The position numbers and the translations under genes are program-made. A stretch of DNA of 64,000 nt from Actinoplanes subtropicus (lineage in GTDB: Bacteria; Actinomycetota; Actinomycetes; Mycobacteriales; Micromonosporaceae): NCBI RefSeq assembly GCF_000721705.1, contig NZ_JOJL01000040.1, forward strand, positions 6,565 to 70,564, read 5' to 3'. Every line of letters starts with the position of its first letter. Position 1 is the stretch's first letter. The notes beneath the pieces were generated by a model. The model searched no databases. It saw only the letters and a list, made by a program, of their open reading frames with translations, and had not been told where the DNA came from. This document shows, in pieces, positions 32,857 to 41,004 of the stretch.

Positions 32857-35800
32857 ATGTCCTCAGTACCGACCGGCGAGCGGGTGGCGTCCCGGCTGTT
32901 CACCCGGGCGATGGGCTCGCTGGCCGTCCTGCTGGGTGTCCTGCTGCTGGCGTTCGCGCTGGTCGCACCGGGCCTGTCGCTGATCCTGCTGGGCGCGGGC
33001 GCGGCCGGGCCGGACGGCCGCGACCGCCGCTACGCCGCGCTGCCCCCGCTGGCGGCCGTGGTGGTCGTCCTGGCGATGGGCGACGAGCTGATCCTGCCCC
33101 TGGCCGGCCGCGGCGGCGCGGTCGCCGCGTTCCTGCTGCTGGCCGCCGCGCTGCTGCTCGCCCCGGGCGGGCGGCGCTGGGCGGTACTCGGCCGGGCGGC
33201 GGCGGTCGGCGGCGGCGCGATCGGCCAGCTCGCGATCTACGGCGTGGCCGTCGGGGCGCCCGCGCTGGCCGGGGAGCCAGCGCACCGGGCGCTCTCCCTC
33301 GCGACCGCAGCCGGAATCGTCGCGGTCGCCGCCGCCGTGCTGCCCGTCCCGGCCGTGCCGCCAGCGGCGCCCGATCCCGTGGACGGCGCGAAGAGCCCGG
33401 CGCAGGCCGAGTCCGACGCGCAACTGGCCGGCATCGTGCTGGCCTCCAGCGACGCGATCGTCAGCAAGACCCTCGACGGCACGATCCTCACCTGGAACCC
33501 GGGCGCGCAGCGGCTCTACGGCTACACCGCCGAGGAGATGATCGGCCGGGACGTCACGGTGATCCTGCCGCCGGACCGGCCGGACGAGGAGAAGAGCCTG
33601 CTCGCCCGGGTCCGGGCCGGGGAGCTGATCAAACACCACGAGACCCGGCGGGTACGCCAGGACGGCACCACCATCTACGTCTCGCTGAGCATGGCCCCGA
33701 TCCGGGACCCGGACGACACCATCGTCGGGGCCTCGACCATCTCGCACGACATCACCGCCGAGGTCGAGGCCGAGCGGCGGCTGCGCTTCGAGCGCGAGCA
33801 GTTCCAGACCATCATGACGGCGGCCAGCGACCCGTTCGTCAGCATGGACTACCGCGGGCTGATCACCGAGTGGAACCGGCAGGCCGAGCAGGTCTTCGGC
33901 TGGGGCCGCGAGCAGGTGCTCGGCCGCCACGTGGTGGACACCATCCTGCCCCGCCGGTTCGCGACCGCGCTGGACCGGGTGCTCGAGGGCCGCTGGGCCT
34001 GGCTCCTCGACCGGCCCACCGAGATGTGCGCCGTCCGCGCCGACGGCACCGAGCTGCCGATCGAGCTGACCATGTGGCGGATCCGCCGGGACGGCCCGTC
34101 GACGTTCCACGCGTTCGCCCGCGACATCAGCGCCCGCCGGCAGACCGAGCAGGCCCTGGCACAGGCCCGGGACCAGGCGGTGGAGACGGCGCGGCTGAAG
34201 TCGCAGTTCCTCGCCGCGATGAGCCACGAGATCCGGACGCCGATGAACGGGGTGATCGGCCTGTCCGGGTTGCTGCTGGGCACCGAGCTCAGCGAGGCCC
34301 AGCGGCGGTACGCGCGGGGCATCAACAGCGCCGGCGTCGCGCTGCTCGGGGTGATCAACGACGTGCTCGACTTCTCGAAGCTGGAGGCCGGCAAGGTCGT
34401 CCTGGAGCGGGCCGACTTCGCGATCTGGCGGCTGCTCGACGAGGTGGTCGGCCTGGTCGCCGACGCGTCCGGGGCCAAGGAGCTGACCGTGTCGGCGCGC
34501 TGCCACCCGGACCTGGCCGGCCCGGTCAGCGGCGACGCCGGCAAGCTCCGGCAGGTGCTGCTCAACCTGGCCGGCAACGCGGTCAAGTTCACCGCCGGCG
34601 GTGCCGTGACGCTCACCGCCGGGCCGGCCGAGGGCGACTTCCCGCCCGGCAGCGTCCCGGTCCGGTTCGAGGTGTCGGACACCGGCATCGGCATCGACCC
34701 GGACCAGCAGGCCGGCCTGTTCGAGCCGTTCATCCAGGCCGACGCCGGCACCACCCGGCGGTTCGGCGGCACGGGGCTGGGGCTGGCGATCAGCCGGGAA
34801 CTGGTCGGGGTGCTCGGCGGGGAGATCGGCCTGACCAGCGAGGCGGGCAAGGGCAGCACGTTCTGGTTCACGGTGGCGCTGTGGCCGGCCGTCGGGGCCG
34901 CCGAGCCGCCGGGACACGCGCTGGACGGGCTGCGGGTGCTGCTGATGGCCGGCGCGGAGACGGCGGCCATCGCCGAGCAGCTGGTCACCTGGGTGGCCGC
35001 GACCGTGGACGTGCCGGACGAGGCCGCCGCGGTGGGCGCGCTGACCGCCGCCGCCGAGGCCGGCCGGCCGTACGACGTGGTGATCCTGGACGGGCCCGCG
35101 CTGCTGCCGCTGATCGCCGCCGACCCGGGCCTGCCCGCGCCGAAGCTGGTGCTGGTCGGCGGCGGGCCGGGCCGGGCGGCCGGCTTCCAGGCGGTGCTGT
35201 CCCGGCCGGTGCGCCAGTCCGAGCTGTACGACGCGCTGGTCGGCCTGTTCGCGGCGCCGGCCGAGGAGCGGGCCCCGCGGGTGGCCACCGGGTCGCCGGC
35301 CGGGCCCGGGCAGGTGCTGCTGGTCGAGGACAACGAGATCAACCAGACGGTGGCGCTGGGCATCCTGGCGAACCTGGGCTACCGGGCCGACGTCGCCGCC
35401 AACGGCCGGGAGGCGGCCGAGATGGCGGCCGCCCGGGACTACCGGGTGATCTTCATGGACTGCCTGATGCCGGAGATGGACGGCTACGAGGCGACCGCCG
35501 CGATCCGCCGGGCCGAGGGGCCGCACCGGCACGTGCCGATCATCGCGATGACCGCGGGCGCGCTGCCCGAGGACCGGGCGCGCTGCCTGGCCGCCGGGAT
35601 GGACGAGCACCTGGCCAAGCCGCTGATGCCGGCGACGGTCGGGGCGGCGCTGGAGCGGTGGGCGCCGGGCCCGGAGGGGCCGCCCGCCGGACCGGGCGCG
35701 GTCCCGGACGTGCGGCGGCAGATCCAGGGGCGGCTCGACCTGCTGCGCGGGGCGGGCGCGGCGCTCGGGCCGGCCGCGCTCGCCGGGTTGCTGCGCAAGC

Positions 35801-36165
35801 TGAGTGCGCACGCGCCGGGGCACGTCGAGGAGATCCATCAGGCGGTCGCGATGGACGACGCGACCCGGCTGCGGGACCAGGCGCACCAGCTCAAGGGAGT
35901 GGCCGCGAACCTGGGAGCCGAGGTGCTCGCGGCGGTCTGCGAGCGCCTGGAGCGGGCCGGCCGGGACGGGGACCTGGACGCGGCGATCGAGCCGCTCGCC
36001 GAGCTGCGGCCGCGGACCCGGGAGATGCTGGCGGCGGTCGACGAGATCCTGAACAGCATGGACCCGGCCCGGACGGCTTCGAGCGGCCTGGCAGCTCAGC
36101 CCGGCGGTCGCGGCAAAGGCGCGACCGGCGACGGCGATCGCGCTGTGCGGCGGGGGCCCGGCTGA
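32857..36165 (+). CDS. Membrane hybrid histidine kinase with receiver and HPt domains
   Basis: The 1102-residue sensor has 4-5 N-terminal membrane helices (~20-165), two PAS domains (~185-300 and ~310-430), HisKA with SHEIRTPMNGVIG, an ATPase (LNLAGNAVKFT, DTGIGI, GTGLGLAIS), a poor receiver-like stretch, a full receiver (VEDNEINQT, FMDCLMPEMDG, LAKP) and an HPt domain (AHQLKGVAANLGA). This is a complete BarA-like phosphorelay. About 25 C-terminal codons come from a dispersed repeat copy and have no family counterpart. Confidence 0.9.
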   Translation: MSSVPTGERVASRLFTRAMGSLAVLLGVLLLAFALVAPGLSLILLGAGAAGPDGRDRRYAALPPLAAVVVVLAMGDELILPLAGRGGAVAAFLLLAAALLLAPGGRRWAVLGRAAAVGGGAIGQLAIYGVAVGAPALAGEPAHRALSLATAAGIVAVAAAVLPVPAVPPAAPDPVDGAKSPAQAESDAQLAGIVLASSDAIVSKTLDGTILTWNPGAQRLYGYTAEEMIGRDVTVILPPDRPDEEKSLLARVRAGELIKHHETRRVRQDGTTIYVSLSMAPIRDPDDTIVGASTISHDITAEVEAERRLRFEREQFQTIMTAASDPFVSMDYRGLITEWNRQAEQVFGWGREQVLGRHVVDTILPRRFATALDRVLEGRWAWLLDRPTEMCAVRADGTELPIELTMWRIRRDGPSTFHAFARDISARRQTEQALAQARDQAVETARLKSQFLAAMSHEIRTPMNGVIGLSGLLLGTELSEAQRRYARGINSAGVALLGVINDVLDFSKLEAGKVVLERADFAIWRLLDEVVGLVADASGAKELTVSARCHPDLAGPVSGDAGKLRQVLLNLAGNAVKFTAGGAVTLTAGPAEGDFPPGSVPVRFEVSDTGIGIDPDQQAGLFEPFIQADAGTTRRFGGTGLGLAISRELVGVLGGEIGLTSEAGKGSTFWFTVALWPAVGAAEPPGHALDGLRVLLMAGAETAAIAEQLVTWVAATVDVPDEAAAVGALTAAAEAGRPYDVVILDGPALLPLIAADPGLPAPKLVLVGGGPGRAAGFQAVLSRPVRQSELYDALVGLFAAPAEERAPRVATGSPAGPGQVLLVEDNEINQTVALGILANLGYRADVAANGREAAEMAAARDYRVIFMDCLMPEMDGYEATAAIRRAEGPHRHVPIIAMTAGALPEDRARCLAAGMDEHLAKPLMPATVGAALERWAPGPEGPPAGPGAVPDVRRQIQGRLDLLRGAGAALGPAALAGLLRKLSAHAPGHVEEIHQAVAMDDATRLRDQAHQLKGVAANLGAEVLAAVCERLERAGRDGDLDAAIEPLAELRPRTREMLAAVDEILNSMDPARTASSGLAAQPGGRGKGATGDGDRAVRRGPG

Positions 36166-36179
36166 TCCTCGTACGGTAT
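36090..36179 (+). repeat. Dispersed 3'-end repeat, copy D, inside the kinase 3' end
   Basis: This is a full forward copy, GGCAGCTCAGCCCGGCGGTC through CCTCGTACGGTAT. The hairpin arms GGTCGCG and CGCGACC fall at 36106-36112 and 36120-36126. The copy overlaps the last 25 codons of the hybrid kinase and ends 43 bases before the RNA-helicase start. Confidence 0.92.
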
Positions 36180-36222
36180 GGGCTTGGTCTTGATCTTCGG
36201 TGGCTCTCCTATTGTGGTCGCC

Positions 36223-37884
36223 ATGACAGACGAGCCGGTCGAGGGTTTCGCGGGGCTGGGGTTGCGGGCGGAGCTGCTCAGCGCGCTGAGCACGCTGGGC
36301 TACGAGGAGCCGACGCCGATCCAGCGGGAGGCGATCCCGCCGCTGGTCGAGGGGCACGACCTGGTCGGGCAGGCGGCGACCGGCACCGGGAAGACGGCCG
36401 CGTTCGCGCTGCCGGTGCTGCAGGGGCTGACCCCCGGCGCCGCCGACGACGCCGGGCCGCAGGCGCTGGTCCTCGTGCCGACCCGGGAACTCGCCGAGCA
36501 GGTCTCCCAAGCCGTCCATCGGTACGGGCGCGAGCTGGGCGTGCGGGTGCTGCCGGTCTACGGCGGGCAGCCGATCGGGCGGCAGCTGCAGGCGTTGCGG
36601 CGCGGCGTGGACGTGGTCGTGGGTACGCCCGGGCGGGTGCTCGACCACATCGAGCGGGAGACGCTGCGGCTCGGCGACGTGCGCACGGTCGTGCTGGACG
36701 AGGCCGACGAGATGCTGGACATGGGCTTCGCCGAGGACATCGAGGCGATCCTGGCCGAGACGCCGGCGACCCGGCAGACCGTGTTGTTCTCGGCGACCAT
36801 GCCGCCCCGGATCGACAGCATCGCCCGCCGGCACCTGAACGATCCGGTGCGGATCACGATGGGCCGCAAGGCGGTCTCGCCGGACGAGCTGCCGCTGATC
36901 CGGCAGAGCGCCTATCTGGTCGCCCGGCCGCATCGGACGGCCGCGCTGGGGCGGATCCTGGACGTCGAGGCGCCGGCGGCGGCGATCGTCTTCTGCCGTA
37001 CGCGCGAGGAGGTCGACCAGGTGACCGAGGCGCTGAACGGCCGCGGCTACCGGGCCGAGGCGCTGCACGGCGGGATGAGCCAGGACCAGCGCGACCGGGT
37101 GATGGGGCGGCTGCGCGGCGGCAGCACGGAACTGCTGGTCGCCACCGACGTGGCGGCCCGCGGGCTGGACGTGGAGCAGCTGACCCACGTCATCAACTAC
37201 AACGTGCCGGCGGCGCCCGAGGCGTACGTGCACCGGATCGGCCGGGTGGGGCGGGCCGGCCGGGAGGGCTGCGCGATCACCCTGGCCGAGCCGCGCGAAC
37301 AGCGGATGCTCAAGGCGATCGAGCGGCTCACCGGGCAGCGCATCACGCTGGAGAAGCTGCCGACCGTCACCGACCTGCGGGCCCGGCGGCTGGAGCTGAC
37401 CCGGGCGGCGCTGCAGAGCAGCCTGGAGACCGACGACCTGGAGCGGTACCGGGTGGTGCTGGACTCGCTGACCGGCGAGTTCGACGTGGAGGACATCGCC
37501 CTGGCGGCCGTGCGGCTGCTGCACGAGGCGGCCGGCGGGGACGCGGACGAGAAGGAGATCCCCTCGCCGGAGCCGCCGGCCGAGCGCCCCGGTCGGGCCG
37601 GTCGCGCCGCTCCCGGAAAGGCGCGAGGATCGCAGTCGGGGGTGACGCGGCTGTTCTTCGGGATCGGGCGGCAGGCGGGGCTGCGGCCGCAGGACCTGGT
37701 GGGTGCGATCGCCGGGGAGTCGGGGCTGAGCGCCCGGGAGATCGGCGCCATCCAGATCACGGACCGGTTCTCGCTGGTCGAGGTCCCGGAGTCGGCGGCC
37801 GACACGGTCATCATGGCGATGCGCCGCAGCACGATCCGCGGCCGGCGGCCCACGGTGCGGCGGGAACGCTTCACGCCCCGCTGA
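36223..37884 (+). CDS. deaD: DEAD-box RNA helicase, DeaD/CsdA type
   Basis: The protein of about 553 residues has a Q motif (YEEPTPIQREAI), Walker A ATGTGKT (52-58), DEAD at 159-162, SAT in VLFSATMPP and HRIGRVGRAGR. The C-terminal ~80 residues (VTRLFFGIGRQAGLRPQDLVGAIAGESGLSAREIGAIQI...FSLVEVPESAADTVI) form the DbpA/CsdA RNA-binding domain. It remodels structured RNA or ribosome assembly intermediates, usually in the cold. The ATG at 36223 is used since the conserved region begins there. A short interval after repeat copy D must hold its promoter. Confidence 0.93.
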   Translation: MTDEPVEGFAGLGLRAELLSALSTLGYEEPTPIQREAIPPLVEGHDLVGQAATGTGKTAAFALPVLQGLTPGAADDAGPQALVLVPTRELAEQVSQAVHRYGRELGVRVLPVYGGQPIGRQLQALRRGVDVVVGTPGRVLDHIERETLRLGDVRTVVLDEADEMLDMGFAEDIEAILAETPATRQTVLFSATMPPRIDSIARRHLNDPVRITMGRKAVSPDELPLIRQSAYLVARPHRTAALGRILDVEAPAAAIVFCRTREEVDQVTEALNGRGYRAEALHGGMSQDQRDRVMGRLRGGSTELLVATDVAARGLDVEQLTHVINYNVPAAPEAYVHRIGRVGRAGREGCAITLAEPREQRMLKAIERLTGQRITLEKLPTVTDLRARRLELTRAALQSSLETDDLERYRVVLDSLTGEFDVEDIALAAVRLLHEAAGGDADEKEIPSPEPPAERPGRAGRAAPGKARGSQSGVTRLFFGIGRQAGLRPQDLVGAIAGESGLSAREIGAIQITDRFSLVEVPESAADTVIMAMRRSTIRGRRPTVRRERFTPR

Positions 37885-37969
37885 CCGCCGGATCAGGTGG
37901 GCCGGGATCACCTTGCGGTTCGCGCGCGGCCTTACCCTCGGAGGATCCTTACCCGAAGGAGGTCCGGCG

Positions 37970-38479
37970 ATGGTGAGCCGCGTCAATCGAGAGACCGTCG
38001 ACCTGTCGTCCTATCCCGACCTGGTGGTGGTCTATCTGGGTATGCGCGTCAACCGGCTCTACGGCCTGCGCACCCTGATCGCCCGCGGCCCCCGGATCGA
38101 CCGCTCGGACCAGCCGGCGGGGCTGCTCGCGCACGAACCGTTCCTCTGGTCGCTGTTCCCCATGCACCTGGGCATCCGCCAGTACTGGCGGGACCTGCCC
38201 ACGCTGCTGGCCTGGGCCCGCTCCGAGCCGCACCGCCTGTGGTGGCGCGACTTCCTGCGCGGCAGCGGCGGCACCGGCTTCTGGCACGAGACCTACCTGC
38301 TGCGCGGCGGCATGGAGGCGGTCTACGACGACATCCCGCAGCGCCGCGGCCTCGCCTCCTTCGCGCCGGTCCACCCGGCCCGCGGCGCGATGTTCGGCGC
38401 GGCCGCGCGGGTCGGCCGCCCCGAGGACGACCTCGCCCCGGTCGTCACCGAGGACGACCTCTACACCCCCGGGCACTAG
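37970..38479 (+). CDS. DUF4188-domain protein
   Basis: A strong AAGGAGG eight bases before ATG 37970 fixes the start. The 169-residue product shows VVVYLGMRVNRLYGLRTL, FLWSLFPMHLGIRQYW and FWHETYLLRGGMEAVYDDI, matching DUF4188 proteins, which have been compared with dimeric alpha-beta-barrel monooxygenases. No cofactor site is obvious. It lies five bases before the next gene, so the two are probably co-transcribed. Confidence 0.8.
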   Translation: MVSRVNRETVDLSSYPDLVVVYLGMRVNRLYGLRTLIARGPRIDRSDQPAGLLAHEPFLWSLFPMHLGIRQYWRDLPTLLAWARSEPHRLWWRDFLRGSGGTGFWHETYLLRGGMEAVYDDIPQRRGLASFAPVHPARGAMFGAAARVGRPEDDLAPVVTEDDLYTPGH

Positions 38480-38484
38480 GCTCC

Positions 38485-39024
38485 ATGACGTGCATCGTCG
38501 GGATCACGGACGGGCGGATCGTCACGATCGGCGGGGACTCCGCGGGGAGCGACGGGTGGCACGTCGCGGTGCGGTCGGATGCCAAGGTGTTTCAGGTGGG
38601 GCCGTACGTGATGGGCTTCACGACCAGTTATCGGATGGGTCAGCTGCTGCGCTACTCGCTGACCGTGGGTGAGCCGGACACCTGGGACGTCGACCGGTTC
38701 ATGGTGACCACGTTCATCGAGGCCGTACGGCAGTGCCTGTCCACGGGTGGCTACGCGAGGACCGAGAACGGCCAGGAGCAAGGTGGACGGTTTCTGGTCG
38801 GGATTCACGGCCGCCTCTACGTCGTCGGTGAGGACTACCAGATCGGGCACACGATCTCCGGTTATGCCGCGGTGGGCTCCGGCTACCTGGTCGCCCTGGG
38901 GTCGCTGCACTCCACGGCCCGGTCGCCGGTCAGCAGCCGGCAACGGGCGGAGATGGCGCTCGAGGCGGCGGCCGAGCTGACCGAGGGCGTGCGGCCGCCC
39001 TTCACCGTGGTGCAGTCGGGGTGA
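38485..39024 (+). CDS. Ntn-hydrolase-like protein (proteasome-superfamily type)
   Basis: The 179-residue protein begins MTCIVGITDGRIVTIGGDSAG and continues with HVAVRSDAKVFQVGPYVMGFTTSYRMGQLLRY. The pattern is that of phage and bacterial proteins related to the HslV/20S beta subunit. Met removal would leave Thr2 as a candidate N-terminal nucleophile. The D-S-A, D-A-K and G-F-T-T elements fit the beta-sandwich of the fold. Protease or amidohydrolase activity is possible but untested. It directly follows the DUF4188 gene. Confidence 0.68.
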   Translation: MTCIVGITDGRIVTIGGDSAGSDGWHVAVRSDAKVFQVGPYVMGFTTSYRMGQLLRYSLTVGEPDTWDVDRFMVTTFIEAVRQCLSTGGYARTENGQEQGGRFLVGIHGRLYVVGEDYQIGHTISGYAAVGSGYLVALGSLHSTARSPVSSRQRAEMALEAAAELTEGVRPPFTVVQSG

Positions 39025-39030
39025 GTCACG

Positions 39031-39180
39031 ATGGTGACCGACCAGCAGGAGTTCACGCTCGTGGCGACGGAGGCGGGGCGGCCGCTGTACGAGTCGCTGG
39101 GGTTCGCCGCGGTCGCCACGGCGACCTGGCACACCCGGCCGCCGCTGGCCGGAGCCGACCGGCGCCGCGATCGGGTCTGA
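39031..39180 (+). pseudogene. C-terminal remnant of a GNAT acetyltransferase
   Basis: The 49-codon frame from ATG 39031 includes TLVATEAGRPLYESLGFAAV, the classic end of a GNAT domain (motif B, P-LYE-LGF), followed by a short Arg-rich end. No acetyl-CoA-binding motif A precedes it, because the Ntn-hydrolase gene ends six bases upstream. It is best read as the leftover 3' end of a deleted acetyltransferase gene, not a functional protein. Confidence 0.65.
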
Positions 39181-39189
39181 GCGGAAGTG

Positions 39190-39279
39190 GGCAGCTCAGC
39201 CCGGCGGTCGCGGCAAAGGCGCGACCAGCGACGGCGATCGCGCGGCGCGGCGGGGGCCTGGCTCCGCCTCGTAGGGTAT
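39190..39279 (+). repeat. Dispersed 3'-end repeat, copy E (forward)
   Basis: Forward copy GGCAGCTCAGCCCGGCGGTC through GCCTCGTAGGGTAT with the perfect GGTCGCG/CGCGACC hairpin. It begins ten bases after the GNAT remnant and lies before the 3' end of the convergent LysE gene. Confidence 0.92.
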
Positions 39280-39304
39280 CGGGATTTTGCTCGGATTTTT
39301 GCGG

Positions 39305-39922
39305 TCAGAGCCAGTGCTCGGCCAGCAGGGCGATGCCCAGGACGACCATCGCGGCGCCGGAGAGGCGGGTGGTCAGGCGGGCGGCGGCCGGGCGGGATCG
39401 CAGCACCGAGCGCGCCAGCACGCCGACGCCCAGGTAGCCGGCGCCGCAGTTCGCCGTGTGCAGGACGCCGAGCAGGGCGATCTGCGCCGCCAGCGGCCAG
39501 CTTCCGCGCGGGGTGGTGAACTGCGGCAGCAAGGCGAGGAACAGCAGCAGGCCCTTGGGGTTGAGGCCGCTGACGCCGAACCCACGCGCGACCGCCGCGC
39601 CGGGCCGGACGAGGACCTGGCGGTCCGCCGGGAGGGAGATCGTCGGTGGGCGGGCGAGGATGCCGGCGCCCAGCCAGATCAGGTAGGCGGCGCCGGCGAA
39701 CGTGAGGGCGGTCAGGACGGCCGGCGTGCGGGCCACCAGCGCGGCCACGCCGGCGGCGACCACGGCCGTCAGGGCGAGATAGCCGAGGAGCAGGCCGCCG
39801 ACCGCAGGCCACAGCGCGCGGTCGCGGAGGCCGGCGGCGATCACGTACGCCCAGTCCGCGCCGGGCACGAGCACCAGCAGCGCCGACATGGCCCAGAATC
39901 CGAACGCCGCCCCGAACGCCAT
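39305..39922 (-). CDS. LysE/RhtB-family exporter
   Basis: The 205-residue membrane protein has six hydrophobic helices and the family marks: N-terminal FWAMSALLVLVPGADWAYVIAAGL and the conserved NPKGLLLFLALLPQF. Such transporters export amino acids or related metabolites. The ATG at 39922 matches the usual family start; longer readings add unrelated sequence. It is divergent from an Lrp/AsnC regulator, the usual control partner of LysE-type exporters. Confidence 0.9.
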   Translation of the reverse strand: MAFGAAFGFWAMSALLVLVPGADWAYVIAAGLRDRALWPAVGGLLLGYLALTAVVAAGVAALVARTPAVLTALTFAGAAYLIWLGAGILARPPTISLPADRQVLVRPGAAVARGFGVSGLNPKGLLLFLALLPQFTTPRGSWPLAAQIALLGVLHTANCGAGYLGVGVLARSVLRSRPAAARLTTRLSGAAMVVLGIALLAEHWL

Positions 39923-39935
39923 ACCGGGAAGATTA

Positions 39936-39971
39936 GGCAATTTCCGGCGGAAGGTGCTTCCAAGTATTGCC
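39936..39971. promoter_or_regulatory. Nested inverted repeats between lysE and lrp-like genes
   Basis: GGAAGGTGCTTCC (39949-39961) is a perfect palindrome with a three-base centre. It is nested within GGCAAT (39936-39941) and ATTGCC (39966-39971). The nested symmetry in an 82-bp divergent interval is what an Lrp/AsnC operator would look like. Confidence 0.6.
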
Positions 39972-40004
39972 ACTGCGGCGAGCATCTGGGGGAGAATCTG
40001 CCCC

Positions 40005-40454
40005 GTGGACGAAGTGGACCGGAAGATTCTTGCGGAGCTGCAGCAGGACGGGCGACTGACCGTCACCGAGCTGGCCGCCCGGGTGCGGCTCAGCCTCTCC
40101 CCGTGCCATCGCCGGCTGCGGGATCTGGAGCGATCGGGGGCGATCCGGGGCTACCGGGCGATCGTCGACCCGGAGGCGCTCGGGCTGGGCTTCGAGGCGG
40201 TCGTGTTCGCGTCGATGTTGCAGGGCGACCGGGACACCGTCGCGGCGTTCGAGGCGGCCGTGGAGGCGATCCCGCATGTCGTCCAGGCGCAGCGGCTCTT
40301 CGGCGACCCCGACTACCTGCTGCGCGTGGTGAGTGCCGACCTGGCCGCGTTCCAGCAGCTCTACGACGAGCGGTTGGCAACCCTTCCGGGCGTACGGCGA
40401 TTGACGTCCACGCTGGTCATGAAGCAGGTGGTCCGCGATCGACCACTGCCCTGA
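40005..40454 (+). CDS. Lrp/AsnC-family transcriptional regulator
   Basis: The 149-residue regulator starts VDEVDRKILAELQQDGRLTVTELAARVRLSLSPCHRRLRDLERSGAIRGYRAIVDPEALG, the full AsnC helix-turn-helix plus linker. A RAM effector domain follows (VVQAQRLFGDPDYLLRVVSADLAAFQQLY). The GTG at 40005 sits behind GGGGGAGA. By divergence it should control the LysE-type exporter in response to an amino acid. Its 3' end overlaps the convergent TetR gene by 38 bases. Confidence 0.93.
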   Translation: MDEVDRKILAELQQDGRLTVTELAARVRLSLSPCHRRLRDLERSGAIRGYRAIVDPEALGLGFEAVVFASMLQGDRDTVAAFEAAVEAIPHVVQAQRLFGDPDYLLRVVSADLAAFQQLYDERLATLPGVRRLTSTLVMKQVVRDRPLP

Positions 40455-41004
40455 GCACGGCGGCGACCGTCGACACGTACGCCTCGTTGTCGAGATTCTC
40501 GTCCCACGTGGTCTGCAGGGCCAGGCCCTGATACACGGCGATGAGCACCCGGGCGAGGGCGTCGGGGGTGACGCCGGGGGCAAGCGGCACCTCGGCCAGG
40601 GCCGCCGCGACCGCCGCCCGGGGATCGTCGACGTTGCGCCGGGACAGGTCGCGGATCCGCGGGTTGCGCATCGCCTCCGCCCAGATCTGCACGCCGAGCC
40701 GCAGGGTGGGCCCGGCGGCCGGGGTGCCGACCGCGCGCAGGTAGTCGAGATACGCCGCGGCGCGGGCGTCGATCGGGCCGCCGGCGAAGACCTGCCGCTG
40801 GTCGTGCCACTCGGTGACGATCGCGGCGATCACGTCGTCCTTGCCCGCGAAGTACCGGTAGACCAGGCCGGCGCTGATCCCGGACTCGCGCACGATGTCC
40901 TGCATGCTGGTGCGGTGGAAGCCGGCCCGGGCGAAGCAGGCCGCCGCCGCGTCCAGGATCTGCCGGCGGCGGGCGGCCAGGTGGGCGTCGCTGACCTTGG
41001 GCAC
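40417..41004 (-). CDS. TetR-family transcriptional regulator
   Basis: The 195-residue regulator has the TetR helix-turn-helix (RRRQILDAAAACFARAGFHRTSMQDIVRESGISAGLVYRYFAGKDDVIAAIV) and an all-helical ligand domain. Its GTG shares one base with the methyltransferase stop (TAGTG), so the two genes form an operon. A 20-bp imperfect palindrome just before that operon is the likely binding site, giving autoregulation. Confidence 0.92.
   Translation of the reverse strand: MPKVSDAHLAARRRQILDAAAACFARAGFHRTSMQDIVRESGISAGLVYRYFAGKDDVIAAIVTEWHDQRQVFAGGPIDARAAAYLDYLRAVGTPAAGPTLRLGVQIWAEAMRNPRIRDLSRRNVDDPRAAVAAALAEVPLAPGVTPDALARVLIAVYQGLALQTTWDENLDNEAYVSTVAAVLRAVVDRGPPAS

Noticed and set aside
32841..37976. 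1700-codon open frames on both strands across the hybrid kinase and RNA helicase
   Set aside because: Frame-shadow artefacts of GC-rich codons. They cross the boundary of two well-supported genes.
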